A stretch of 13,981 bases of DNA from Desulfobulbaceae bacterium (GCA_029865195.1 JAOUHH010000039.1:1-13981), one strand, 5' to 3'; counted from the first letter of the stretch, positions 1 through 7,237 are shown. Made by a program: numbers and translations. Notes: generated by a model not told the origin, from the letters alone.

Positions 1-515
1 TTCAGGGTACGCGCATCGACACCATGGGCGGAAAAAAGAATGGAATTCAGGGTGGATTCATCGGCAGGGCCCATGGTGGTCATGGCCAGCGACTGATTGC
101 TGATCGTCGCCATGGTGATCGGCGAGCCCTTCCGTACCAGCAGAACCTTCTGATAGGTGGTGGCGCCTTTGAACAGCGGCGTCATCAAGGGCCGCAAGCC
201 AAGCTTTTCGCCATAGAGTCGGTAATACCAGGAGGGGAGGAGCAGGAACGACGGCATCTTCTTGCGCACCGTCTGGTCGAAATCGACAAAATGGGCAAAG
301 GGCTGAAAATTGGCAGAAAACTCACCATGGTTGAAGAACATCTCCATTTCCCGCTTCAACCCCCCCAGATTGCGTTGCGGAGAGTCAGGGCTGAAATAAT
401 AGATATCAACCGCCGGCGCCACGCCAGGGCAAGCCGCTGCCCAGCCCACAAGGAGCAAAAAGGTCCCCAGGAAACATTGGAGGTATTTTTGTGAAAAGCG
501 GCGACGTAGGGTCAC
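1..515 (-). CDS. PhnD-like periplasmic substrate-binding protein (5' part, 3' end outside window)
   Basis: An open minus-strand frame runs from an upstream TAA near 540 to the window edge without a stop and gives 171 residues. I chose the GTG at 515 because it yields a clean export signal: a basic n-region (TLRRRFSQK), a hydrophobic core around residues 12-28 and a likely cleavage near residue 35 (APA). No ATG is available in frame upstream of the mature part. The mature protein starts VDIYYFSPDS and contains FQPFAHFVDFDQTV, FLLLPSWYY, LGLRPL and KVLLVRKGS. This pattern resembles PhnD/SsuA-type proteins of the phosphate/phosphonate ABC solute-binding family. The C-terminal half is missing, so the ligand cannot be guessed. 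It may be a stand-alone binding protein, since no ABC component is visible. The region 516-680 upstream is AT-rich and non-coding; I could not pick a convincing promoter in it. I am confident that it is an exported protein, less so about the family. Confidence 0.65.
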   Translation of the reverse strand, partial: MTLRRRFSQKYLQCFLGTFLLLVGWAAACPGVAPAVDIYYFSPDSPQRNLGGLKREMEMFFNHGEFSANFQPFAHFVDFDQTVRKKMPSFLLLPSWYYRLYGEKLGLRPLMTPLFKGATTYQKVLLVRKGSPITMATISNQSLAMTTMGPADESTLNSILFSAHGVDARTL

Positions 516-680
516 AGAGGATGCTCTATCGATGCAAAATTACACAATGGCAACGGCCCCCTAACCTTGGGAAAGACCAAAGAAAATGTGCCAATCCGGC
601 CAGTTATGGATAATCATCACTCAATTAATCATACCCTCATGGCAAAAACTACCCTTATTTTAGTTTTGCCGCCAATTCAT

Positions 681-714
681 AAAAAAAAGCCGCCGCCATA
701 ACGGCGACGGCTTT
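681..714 (-). terminator. Intrinsic terminator of the Hsp20 operon
   Basis: Read on the minus strand, a GC-rich stem (arms 702-714 and 686-697, pairing fully apart from one G-U wobble) is followed directly by a run of eight T residues (plus-strand A run 681-688). It lies 35 bp behind the second Hsp20 stop codon. This is a classical Rho-independent terminator. Confidence 0.85.
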
Positions 715-748
715 GCCGGCACGACGACCAAGAAAAACCGGCAGCGCC

Positions 749-1147
749 TCATCCGCCCTTCACTTCGATCCGCCGCGGACTGGCCGGCGGGATCTTGGGC
801 AGCACCAGGGTCAGCATGCCGTGCACCATGGTCGCCTTGATATGTTCCTGATCGATATTCTCGGAGACCGTGAATTTCCGCACATAACGGCCGGTCTCAA
901 ACTCCCGCAGCAACGCGGTCCCTTTCTCCAAGCCGTTGTGACGCTCGCCGGTCATGGTGAGAACGCCGTCCTCGAGGCTCACCGAGATGCCGGACTTGGC
1001 AACCCCCGGCATCTCGGCCACCACCGTTACCGCCTTCTCGGTTTCATAGATATCCACCGCCGGCACGAACAGCTTTTCCGGCTTGGTGGGCTCCCCGCCC
1101 TGTTGCACCTGATGTTTGGGTTGTACCTGCAGTTCCTTGTCTTGCAT
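749..1147 (-). CDS. Small heat-shock protein, Hsp20/alpha-crystallin family (second gene of pair)
   Basis: A 132-residue ATP-independent holdase chaperone, expected to bind unfolding proteins in the cytoplasm as oligomers. After a Gln-rich N-terminal tail of about 25 residues, an alpha-crystallin domain follows: FVPAVDIYETEKAVTVVAEMPGV, then LEDGVLTMTGER, then a beta-strand region ending in HGMLTLVLPK. The C-terminal RRIEV supplies the I-x-V/I tail motif used for oligomer contacts. The start at 1147 is preceded by AGGAGG at 1155-1160 with 7-nt spacing. An in-frame ATG 30 bp upstream overlaps the stop of the preceding gene and has no good ribosome site, so I rejected it. The gene lies 30 bp behind the first hsp20 and shares its promoter and the terminator at 681-714. 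The two paralogues differ greatly outside the core motifs, which suggests hetero-oligomers or different clients. Confidence 0.93.
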   Translation of the reverse strand: MQDKELQVQPKHQVQQGGEPTKPEKLFVPAVDIYETEKAVTVVAEMPGVAKSGISVSLEDGVLTMTGERHNGLEKGTALLREFETGRYVRKFTVSENIDQEHIKATMVHGMLTLVLPKIPPASPRRIEVKGG

Positions 1148-1177
1148 GGAAGCACCTCCTTCGCGCAAAGATGTCAT

Positions 1178-1633
1178 TTATCCGACCTTGATCTCGACCT
1201 GCCGCGGCTTGACCTCCTCGGCCTTGGCAATGGTGACGCTGAGAATGCCGTCAATCACCCTCGCCTCAACCCGACCCGTGTTCACCTTGGTCGGCAGGGA
1301 GATGGCACGGCTGAAGGTGCCGCACTGAATCTCCCGCCGATGAAAGGAAACATCCTCACCGGCCTGCCATGGCTTGCGCTCCCCCTTGATGATCAGGGTT
1401 TCACCCTCCACACTGACGTCGAGGTTTTCCGGCAGAACGCCCGGCACCTCCCCATATATATAGATGTTGTCCTTGTCCTCGAAGATGTTGAGCAGGGGAT
1501 AAACCATCGCCTCGCCGCGTCCGCCTTCGCCGCCCCAATACTGCAGCAGCGCATCCATGTCTCGCCGCATCCGCTCGAACTCCGACCACGGGCTCCGGAA
1601 AAAGGGCCGGTCACCGAATCTGATAATCGCCAT
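1178..1633 (-). CDS. Small heat-shock protein, Hsp20/alpha-crystallin family (first gene of pair)
   Basis: A 151-residue Hsp20 chaperone. An aromatic and Arg-rich N-terminal arm (residues 1-40, with FRSPWSEFERMRRDMDALL) precedes the alpha-crystallin domain (about residues 44-140), which contains YPLLNIFEDKDNIYIYGEVPGV, VSVEGETLIIKGER and ARVIDGILSVTIAK. The tail VEIKV carries the I/V-x-I/V motif. The ATG at 1633 is preceded by GGAGG (1641-1645) with 7-nt spacing. The frame stays open upstream to a TTG at 1693, but that extension is not Hsp20-like and has no ribosome site. It is the first gene of the operon, with a sigma70-type promoter at 1742-1770 and a perfect dyad in its leader (1702-1723). 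That fits repressor or RNA-structure control more than a dedicated heat-shock sigma factor. Confidence 0.93.
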   Translation of the reverse strand: MAIIRFGDRPFFRSPWSEFERMRRDMDALLQYWGGEGGRGEAMVYPLLNIFEDKDNIYIYGEVPGVLPENLDVSVEGETLIIKGERKPWQAGEDVSFHRREIQCGTFSRAISLPTKVNTGRVEARVIDGILSVTIAKAEEVKPRQVEIKVG

Positions 1634-1701
1634 CTTGCCACCTCCTTGGTAGAAATGTTCACGCGCCGCGACCCAAGGCCGCCCATGGCGCAAATGTAGT
1701 T

Positions 1702-1723
1702 AACTCCATGTATTCATGGAGTT
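1702..1723 (-). promoter_or_regulatory. Perfect 9-bp inverted repeat in hsp20 leader (operator or 5'-UTR hairpin)
   Basis: Arms AACTCCATG (1702-1710) and CATGGAGTT (1715-1723) are separated by 4 nt. It lies just downstream of the predicted start of transcription (about 1735) and some 70 bp upstream of the first Hsp20 ATG. It does not match CIRCE (TTAGCACTC-N9-GAGTGCTAA) or the HspR HAIR site (CTTGAGT-N7-ACTCAAG). It could bind an unidentified repressor as DNA, or fold in the mRNA as a tetraloop hairpin. Confidence 0.6.
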
Positions 1724-1741
1724 TATCATCCGCTACCAAAA

Positions 1742-1770
1742 TAAATAAGTTCACATCCGAAGGTTGTCAA
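1742..1770 (-). promoter_or_regulatory. Putative sigma70-type promoter of the hsp20 operon
   Basis: On the minus strand a perfect -35 box TTGACA (1765-1770) is followed after 17 bp by TATTTA (1742-1747), a modest -10 box in an AT-rich stretch. Transcription would begin near 1735, placing the leader dyad at about +13 to +34. The -35 box and spacing are strong and the -10 is only 3 of 6. Confidence 0.5.
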
Positions 1771-1833
1771 GATGGGCTTTTCACCCCTTTCCGCACCACA
1801 AAAAAACCTATGAAAAAAATCCGCTTTTGCCTT

Positions 1834-1862
1834 TTTACAAACGAGAGCAAATTGTGTATAGT
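1834..1862 (+). promoter_or_regulatory. Putative sigma70-type promoter of adk
   Basis: TTTACA (1834-1839) and TATAGT (1857-1862) each match 5 of 6 consensus bases with an ideal 17-bp spacer. Transcription would start near 1869, leaving a leader of about 50 nt before the adk start, with the ribosome site GGAGG at 1908-1912. Confidence 0.65.
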
Positions 1863-1918
1863 GGCCGCCCAAGAATGACGAACCCACACCTAATTACATT
1901 ATTACACGGAGGTTAGAT

Positions 1919-2566
1919 ATGAAACTGATTCTTTTGGGCGCACCCGGCGCCGGCAAGGGCACCGTTGCCAAAATGCTCACCGCCCTCGACGGCTCGGTAC
2001 AGATTTCCACCGGCGACATCCTGCGCGGCGCGGTCCAGGCCGGCACCGATCTCGGCAAGGAAGCCAAGGGCTACATGGACCGCGGCGATCTGGTTCCCGA
2101 TTCGCTGATCATGGGCATCATGGAAGGCCGCCTGCAGGAGGACGACTGCAAGAAGGGCTTCCTGCTCGACGGCTTCCCGCGCACCATCCCCCAGGCCGAG
2201 GCGCTCACCGAGCTGCTCAAGAAGCTTAACATCAAGCTGGACATGGCCGTTGACATCGACGTTCCCCGCGACGTCATCCTCGACCGCCTCTGCACCCGCC
2301 GCACCTGCGAAAACGGTTCGTGCCAGGCGATCTACAACGTCAAAAGCAACCCGCCCAAGAAGGAAGGGATCTGCGACAAGTGCGGTAGCCCGGTTGTGCA
2401 GCGCGCCGACGAAACCGAGGAGGCGATCACCCACCGCCTTGAGACCTACAACCAGAAAACTGCGCCCCTGATCGGCTTCTACACCAAGGCAGGGTTGGTG
2501 AAGACCGTTACCGGCACCTCCAGCGACGCAGTGGTTGCCGCGATCAAGGAATCCCTCGGCCTGTAA
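1919..2566 (+). CDS. adk: Adenylate kinase, zinc-LID type
   Basis: A 215-residue adenylate kinase that converts ATP + AMP to two ADP in the cytoplasm and balances the adenine nucleotide pool. The P-loop is GAPGAGKGT (residues 7-15). The AMP-binding region includes STGDILR, and GFPRTIPQAE is the conserved NMP/core motif. The long LID (about residues 125-165) carries four cysteines, C130, C135, C152 and C155, as expected for a structural zinc site. The first knuckle is C-x4-C rather than the usual C-x2-C, with the C-x16-C spacing to the second knuckle kept. The LID ends in QRADE, followed by the R-containing THRLETYNQKTAPLI. ATG is preceded by GGAGG (1908-1912) with 6-nt spacing. The gene seems to be its own transcription unit, with the promoter at 1834-1862 and a hairpin at 2594-2635. 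Length is normal for the family. Confidence 0.98.
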   Translation: MKLILLGAPGAGKGTVAKMLTALDGSVQISTGDILRGAVQAGTDLGKEAKGYMDRGDLVPDSLIMGIMEGRLQEDDCKKGFLLDGFPRTIPQAEALTELLKKLNIKLDMAVDIDVPRDVILDRLCTRRTCENGSCQAIYNVKSNPPKKEGICDKCGSPVVQRADETEEAITHRLETYNQKTAPLIGFYTKAGLVKTVTGTSSDAVVAAIKESLGL

Positions 2567-2593
2567 TCGGATCGACTCCCAGCCAGGGTTATC

Positions 2594-2635
2594 AACCGGC
2601 GACGGCTCGCTTGCAAGGCGAACCCGTCGCCGGTT
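2594..2635 (+). terminator. Probable intrinsic terminator after adk
   Basis: Twelve-base perfect arms AACCGGCGACGG (2594-2605) and CCGTCGCCGGTT (2624-2635) have further inner pairing (TCGC with GCGA) and are followed by a short T-rich stretch CTGTTTC. It sits 27 bp behind the adk stop. The tract of T residues is short, so read-through into trmFO is possible. Confidence 0.6.
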
Positions 2636-2704
2636 CTGTTTCAACCCGTGGCGAAAGTATGATACAACTTCCAACAACCATCCCTTAACGGTCGGAGAAC
2701 CCAC

Positions 2705-4036
2705 GTGCGCGAACAGGAAATCACCATTATCGGCGGCGGCCTGGCCGGCTGCGAAGCGGCCTGGCAGGTTGCCCGGCGCGGCATCCCGGTGCGGCTGCAC
2801 GAAATGAAGCCGGACCGCTACAGCCCCGCCCACTCCATGCCCGGCCTGGCCGAACTGGTCTGCAGCAACTCGCTGCGCTCAGATGACCCCCACTCGGCGG
2901 TGGGGCTCTTGAAGGAAGAGATGCGGCGGCTGGGCTCCCTGCTCATGGAGGCTGCCGAGGCAACCAAGGTGCCGGCCGGCAAGGCGCTGGCCGTGGACCG
3001 GAGCCGTTTCGCCGCCTGGATCACCGAACGCATCGAACGGCACGAGAAAATCACCGTCTGCCGGGGCGAGATAGAAAAAATCCCGCCGCCGGGCAACGGA
3101 CCGATCATCCTCGCCACCGGCCCGCTCACCTCATCGGCACTGGCCGCGTCGCTGGCCGAACTCACCGGCGACGAGCATCTCGCCTTCTACGACGCCATCG
3201 CCCCCATCATCGCGGCGGAATCGCTGGACCGCTCGATCATCTTCCAAGCCTCCCGCTACGACGACGGCCCCGGCGACTACCTCAACTGCCCGATGAGCGA
3301 AGAGGAGTACACCAACTTTATCTCCGCCCTAAAAGAGGCGCAGACGGTGCCGCTGAAATCTTTCGAGGAACAAAAATACTTCGAGGGCTGTCTGCCCATT
3401 GAGGTGATGGTTGCCAGGGGCGACGAGACCCTGCGCTTCGGACCGATGAAGCCGGTGGGGCTCCCCGATCCGCGCACCGGCTACGAGGCCCATGCGGTGG
3501 TGCAACTGCGCAAGGAAAACCTCGAGGGCAGCCACTACAACATGGTGGGTTTCCAGACCAAGCTCACCTACCCGGAGCAGAAACGGATCTTCCGGATGAT
3601 TCCGGGGATGGCAAACGCCGAGTTCGAGCGGCTGGGCAGCATCCACCGCAACACCTTCATCTGCGCGCCCAAGGTGCTGCGGCCGACCCTGCAGTGCGAC
3701 AAGCGGCCGGATCTGCTGCTGGCCGGGCAACTGACCGGGGTGGAAGGCTATGTGGAGTCCACCGCCATGGGGCTGCTGGCCGGGATCAACGGTGCCCGCA
3801 TCGCCAGCGGCCAGGAACCGGTCGTGCCGCCCCCCGCAACCGCCCTCGGCGCGCTGGTCAGCCATCTGACCAACACCGAATGCAAGCATTTTCAGCCATC
3901 CAACGTCAATTTCGGCCTCTTCCCGCCCATTACTGGCAAAAAGATGCCGAAACGTCTGCGAGGAGAATACCGTGCCACACAAGCCCTGGAGTTACTTGCC
4001 CAATGGCAGCAAGCCGCAAGCATTTCCGTCGCCTAG
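2705..4036 (+). CDS. trmFO: Methylenetetrahydrofolate-tRNA-(uracil-5-)-methyltransferase
   Basis: A 443-residue cytoplasmic flavoprotein that makes 5-methyluridine at position 54 of the T-loop of tRNA, using methylenetetrahydrofolate as carbon donor and FADH2/NAD(P)H as reductant. The N-terminal dinucleotide-binding motif is IIGGGLAGCEAA (residues 8-19). The family signature HSMPGLAELVCSNSLRSDD follows, with C53 at the position of the catalytic cysteine of Bacillus TrmFO; a second conserved cysteine is in YFEGCLPIEVMVARG (C229). The C-terminal part has QLTGVEGYVESTAMGLLAGINGAR, typical of the GidA/TrmFO superfamily. TrmFO-specific features and a length of about 440, rather than about 620, exclude GidA/MnmG. 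The start is GTG with GGAG at 2694-2697 and 7-nt spacing. Its last 65 bp overlap the next gene, whose ribosome site lies within trmFO, suggesting translational coupling. Confidence 0.97.
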   Translation: MREQEITIIGGGLAGCEAAWQVARRGIPVRLHEMKPDRYSPAHSMPGLAELVCSNSLRSDDPHSAVGLLKEEMRRLGSLLMEAAEATKVPAGKALAVDRSRFAAWITERIERHEKITVCRGEIEKIPPPGNGPIILATGPLTSSALAASLAELTGDEHLAFYDAIAPIIAAESLDRSIIFQASRYDDGPGDYLNCPMSEEEYTNFISALKEAQTVPLKSFEEQKYFEGCLPIEVMVARGDETLRFGPMKPVGLPDPRTGYEAHAVVQLRKENLEGSHYNMVGFQTKLTYPEQKRIFRMIPGMANAEFERLGSIHRNTFICAPKVLRPTLQCDKRPDLLLAGQLTGVEGYVESTAMGLLAGINGARIASGQEPVVPPPATALGALVSHLTNTECKHFQPSNVNFGLFPPITGKKMPKRLRGEYRATQALELLAQWQQAASISVA

Positions 4037-7034
4037 AGCAACATCGCTGCCGGCGCTGCTGCTGATGCTGGCCCTTTTCTTTGCCGCCGCCGCACACGCC
4101 GAGCCCCTGCCGCAACACCAGCTTGCCGTAAGCTTTGATCTTGCCGGTGGCCGGGTCACCGGCACCTCGCAATTCACCCTGCCGGCACATCGCGAAGCGC
4201 ACCTCGACCTGGGCGATCTCACCGTCACCTCGCTTAGGCTGAACGGGGCGGAACTCGCCACCGGCGCAGCGGACGCCCCCCCCCTCCCCATCCCGGCCTT
4301 GGACCGGGAGCAGACCCTTACCGTCTCCTTTGCAAAGGTTGTCCCGACCTCTTCCCAGGCGGCCACCGACAACCTGATCGGCGCGGAGGGGATCACCCTC
4401 ACCGGCTTCTGGCACCCGCGCCTGGACACGCCCAGCATCAGCACGCTGACGGTTGATGTGCCGCGCCCCTTTACCGCCATCGCCGAGGCGGACCGGATCG
4501 AGGAAGAGGCCATCGACTCCGGCCGCCGCTTCCGCTTTTATCCCGCGCAACCGCTCACCTCCCTCCACCTCATCGCCGGCGAGTATGTGATCGAGGAAAC
4601 TGCCTTTGCCGACCACAAAAAACTCGTCACCTACTTCTTCAAGGAAGACGCGCAACTCGCCGGGCACTACCGCGACAAGACCCTCGGGTATCTCAACCGC
4701 TACGCCAAACAGATCAGCGACTTCCCCTACCAGCGGTTTGCGGTGGTGGAAAACCGCCTCCCCACCGGCTACGCCATGCCCACCTTCACCCTGCTCGGGC
4801 AGGCGGTGGTGCGGCTGCCCTTCATCACCGAAACCTCTCTGGGCCACGAGGTGCTGCACCAGTGGTTCGGCAACGCGGTGGAGGTCGACTACGGACAGGG
4901 CAACTGGGCCGAGGGGCTGGCCACCTACCTGGCCGACCACGCCTTTGCAGAGGACGAAGGGAAGGGCGCGGCGTTCCGCCAGGCGCAACTGGTCAAGTAC
5001 CAGAGCTACGTCCCGGCCGACAACGACATCCCCCTCAACCAGTTCCACGGCGGCGCAAGCCATCTCGACGCCGGCGCGCAACGAGATCGGGCCATCGGCT
5101 ACGCCAAGGGGGCGATGCTCTTCCACATGCTGCGCCAACAGCTCGGCAACGACGCCTTCAACCAGGGCCTGCGTGATTTTTACCAACGGCTGCGGTTTCG
5201 CGCCGCCTCCTGGGATGACCTGCGGGAGAGCTTCGCCAAGGCCGGCGGGCAGGATCTTACCGATTTCTTCGCGCAATGGCTCACCCGCGCCAACCTGCCG
5301 GAATTGCTGATCAAGGAGCTAAAGGTCGAGGAAAAGGCCGAGCACCCCGAGCTCTCCTTCACCATCGTCCAACCGGGCGACAAGCCGTACCGGATGACGG
5401 TGCAGGTGCTGGTGGGGATCAACGACCAGCGGACCATCACCCCGATCACCGTCACCGACAAGGAGACCAAGGTCGTCCTGCCCCAGGACGCGCCGCCCAC
5501 CGAACTGGTGGTTGACCCGGACCACGACCTGATGCGGCGCCTGCGCCGGGATGAGATCCCGCCCACCTGGTCGATGTTCGACGGGGCGCCCAAAAAGATC
5601 GCGGTGGTGGCGGACGGCGCCGCCGATCTTTTCGCGCCGCTGCTGGATAGCTTAAAAGAGATGGGCTGCGAGATCAAAACCGATGCCGAGGCCACCGACA
5701 AGGATATCGCGACCGCCGCGGTGATCTTCCTCAATCCGTCTTCGCTTTCGCGCTCCCTCTTCGCCACCCCGGCGCATCCCGCCACCGGCGTCACCGTTGA
5801 TGTGCGGAGCAACCCCCTGAACCCCGACGCGGTGGCGGTGCTGGTGACCGCTGACACCACCGCGCAGATCGGGGCGGCCGCCAACAAGCTCCGCCATTAC
5901 GGCAAATACGGCTATCTGCATTTTGAAAACGGCCGGGCAATCGACAAACGCGAACCCGAGGCCGAGCACGGTCTCGCCTTTTTGCTGGACCAGCCGCCCC
6001 AGGCCGTGACGGTTGCCAAGACCCAATCCTTTGCCGACATCGTCTCGCAACTGCTCGCCGCCAGGGTCATCTACGTGGGTGAGGGCCATACCACCTACGA
6101 GGATCACCTCCTCCAACTGCGGATCATCCGCGCCATCCACCAGCAAGACCCCAAACTCGCCATCGGCATGGAGATGTTCAACCGCAGCGCGCAACCCGCC
6201 CTGGACGACTACATGGCCGGTGCCATCGACGAGGCCGAGATGCTCCGCCGCACCGAATACTTCACCCGATGGGGCTACGACTACCGCAACTATCGCGACA
6301 TCATCCGCTTCGCCCACCGCCACCGGATTCCGCTCATCGCCCTCAACCAGCAGAAAGAGGTGGTGAGCAAGGTGTTCAAGGAAAGCGGCACCGCAGGCCT
6401 AAGCGAGGAGGAGCAGGAGTTGTTGCCGGAAGACCGCGACCTCGACATCCCCGGCTACCGGGAGCGGATCCATTCGGTGTTCACCATGCACGCGGCCCCG
6501 ACCCCCGAGCAGTTCAATGGCTTCATCCAGGCCCAGGCCCTGTGGGATGAAACCATGGCTGCCACCGTGGCCGACCATCTTACGGCCCATCCCGAGCAGC
6601 GGATGGTGGTGATCGCCGGCGTCGGCCACGTCGCCAAGGCCGAGGCGATTCCGCCCCGGGTAGCCCGCCGGATCGACGTGAGGCAGGCGGTGGTGGCCAA
6701 CATCAACTCCACTGCGGCGGACCCCAAGCAGCTCGACTTCGCCTTTCTCCTCGCCCCGGCAAAGCTTGCGCCGGCGCCGATCATGGGGGTGGTGCTCGAC
6801 GACAAGGACGGAGCGGTGCGGATCGAGCAACTCTCCCCCGAAGGCCAGGCCAGGAAAGTAGGGCTGCGCGCGGACGACATCATCATCGCCATGGACGATC
6901 AACCCATCGCCTCCGTCGCCGACCTAAAGATCATCATGCTCGAAAAGAAGGCCGGCGATTCGGTACGGGTGACCGTCAAGCGGCCACACCTGATCTTCCC
7001 GGACGAAACCCTGGCCTTTACCATCCCGCTCTGA
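3972..7034 (+). CDS. Exported M1 aminopeptidase-like / ChaN (DUF399) / PDZ fusion protein
   Basis: A 1020-residue multidomain protein, predicted to be periplasmic or secreted. Residues 1-43 form a long signal peptide (hydrophobic core LPALLLMLALFFAAAA, cleavage AHA|EP). Residues about 45-525 are M1-peptidase-like: an exopeptidase-loop region ENRLPTGYAMP (260-270) replaces the usual GAMEN, followed by the zinc motif H292-E293-V-L-H296 and third ligand E314 in NWAEGLATY. The conserved Y377 lies in GYAKGAMLFHML. Residues 530-685 are an uncharacterised linker domain. Residues about 690-900 match ChaN/DUF399 of the EreA/ChaN-like fold: YVGEGHTTYEDH (701-712), GMEMF (732-736) and GVGH886. Residues about 935-1018 are a PDZ domain (SPEGQARKVGLRADDIIIAMDDQPI). 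GTG at 3972 has AGGAG at 3961-3965 with 6-nt spacing; downstream starts would destroy the signal peptide. A role in peptide or haem/metal handling is inference. Confidence 0.85.
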   Translation: MPHKPWSYLPNGSKPQAFPSPRATSLPALLLMLALFFAAAAHAEPLPQHQLAVSFDLAGGRVTGTSQFTLPAHREAHLDLGDLTVTSLRLNGAELATGAADAPPLPIPALDREQTLTVSFAKVVPTSSQAATDNLIGAEGITLTGFWHPRLDTPSISTLTVDVPRPFTAIAEADRIEEEAIDSGRRFRFYPAQPLTSLHLIAGEYVIEETAFADHKKLVTYFFKEDAQLAGHYRDKTLGYLNRYAKQISDFPYQRFAVVENRLPTGYAMPTFTLLGQAVVRLPFITETSLGHEVLHQWFGNAVEVDYGQGNWAEGLATYLADHAFAEDEGKGAAFRQAQLVKYQSYVPADNDIPLNQFHGGASHLDAGAQRDRAIGYAKGAMLFHMLRQQLGNDAFNQGLRDFYQRLRFRAASWDDLRESFAKAGGQDLTDFFAQWLTRANLPELLIKELKVEEKAEHPELSFTIVQPGDKPYRMTVQVLVGINDQRTITPITVTDKETKVVLPQDAPPTELVVDPDHDLMRRLRRDEIPPTWSMFDGAPKKIAVVADGAADLFAPLLDSLKEMGCEIKTDAEATDKDIATAAVIFLNPSSLSRSLFATPAHPATGVTVDVRSNPLNPDAVAVLVTADTTAQIGAAANKLRHYGKYGYLHFENGRAIDKREPEAEHGLAFLLDQPPQAVTVAKTQSFADIVSQLLAARVIYVGEGHTTYEDHLLQLRIIRAIHQQDPKLAIGMEMFNRSAQPALDDYMAGAIDEAEMLRRTEYFTRWGYDYRNYRDIIRFAHRHRIPLIALNQQKEVVSKVFKESGTAGLSEEEQELLPEDRDLDIPGYRERIHSVFTMHAAPTPEQFNGFIQAQALWDETMAATVADHLTAHPEQRMVVIAGVGHVAKAEAIPPRVARRIDVRQAVVANINSTAADPKQLDFAFLLAPAKLAPAPIMGVVLDDKDGAVRIEQLSPEGQARKVGLRADDIIIAMDDQPIASVADLKIIMLEKKAGDSVRVTVKRPHLIFPDETLAFTIPL

Positions 7035-7040
7035 TCCGCA

Positions 7041-7071
7041 CAGGGGCGGGGGAATTCCCCTCCCGCCCCTG
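7041..7071 (+). terminator. GC-rich hairpin after the M1/ChaN/PDZ gene
   Basis: Arms CAGGGGCGGG (7041-7050) and CCCGCCCCTG (7062-7071) pair perfectly over 10 bp, 6 bp behind the stop codon. There is no T-tract after it, so it may be a Rho-assisted terminator or a 3'-end stabiliser rather than a classical intrinsic terminator. Confidence 0.45.
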
Positions 7072-7177
7072 CGCCCCCTCCTCGCAAAATCCCCGCACGC
7101 ACGCCTGCCCCCCCTTAGTCAAACGAAAACCGGGCAGCCCGGGAGGACGGGCAACAAAAAACCGGCAAGAATTTCTA

Positions 7178-7207
7178 TTTACCGCGCCCGGCTCTTTGCG
7201 CTACTGT
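7178..7207 (+). promoter_or_regulatory. Weak candidate promoter for the TRAP operon
   Basis: TTTACC (7178-7183) and TACTGT (7202-7207), 18 bp apart, each match 4 of 6 sigma70 bases. The site lies in the only local AT-rich patch of the 249-bp gap between the M1/ChaN/PDZ gene and the TatT gene. It is a weak call made mainly from position. Confidence 0.28.
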
Positions 7208-7218
7208 TAAGCAAGAAT

Positions 7219-7237
7219 CGCCGGAGCCGCTCCGGCG
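7219..7237 (+). repeat. Perfect 8-bp inverted repeat in TRAP operon leader
   Basis: CGCCGGAG (7219-7226), 3-nt loop, CTCCGGCG (7230-7237). It begins 11 bp after the candidate -10 box, so it would form at the very 5' end of the transcript, or act as an operator. A shorter palindrome (CCGGG-CAG-CCCGG) lies at about 7131-7143. The function is unknown. Confidence 0.45.

Noticed and set aside
572..600. A sigma54-like promoter (TGGCAC on the minus strand) upstream of the PhnD-like gene
   Set aside because: The -12 GC doublet does not occur at the required 10-bp distance from the -24 GG.
713..1699. A 328-codon plus-strand frame across the Hsp20 genes
   Set aside because: It is antisense to two clear Hsp20 genes, has a skewed composition rich in His, Arg and Leu, and matches no family; it is a GC-rich frame shadow.
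1702..1723. CIRCE or HAIR heat-shock operator
   Set aside because: The arm sequences and spacer do not match either consensus; kept only as an unassigned dyad.
3930..5276. A 448-codon minus-strand frame under the M1 domain
   Set aside because: Antisense to a protein with intact catalytic motifs; Val/Gly/Glu-rich shadow without a recognisable domain.
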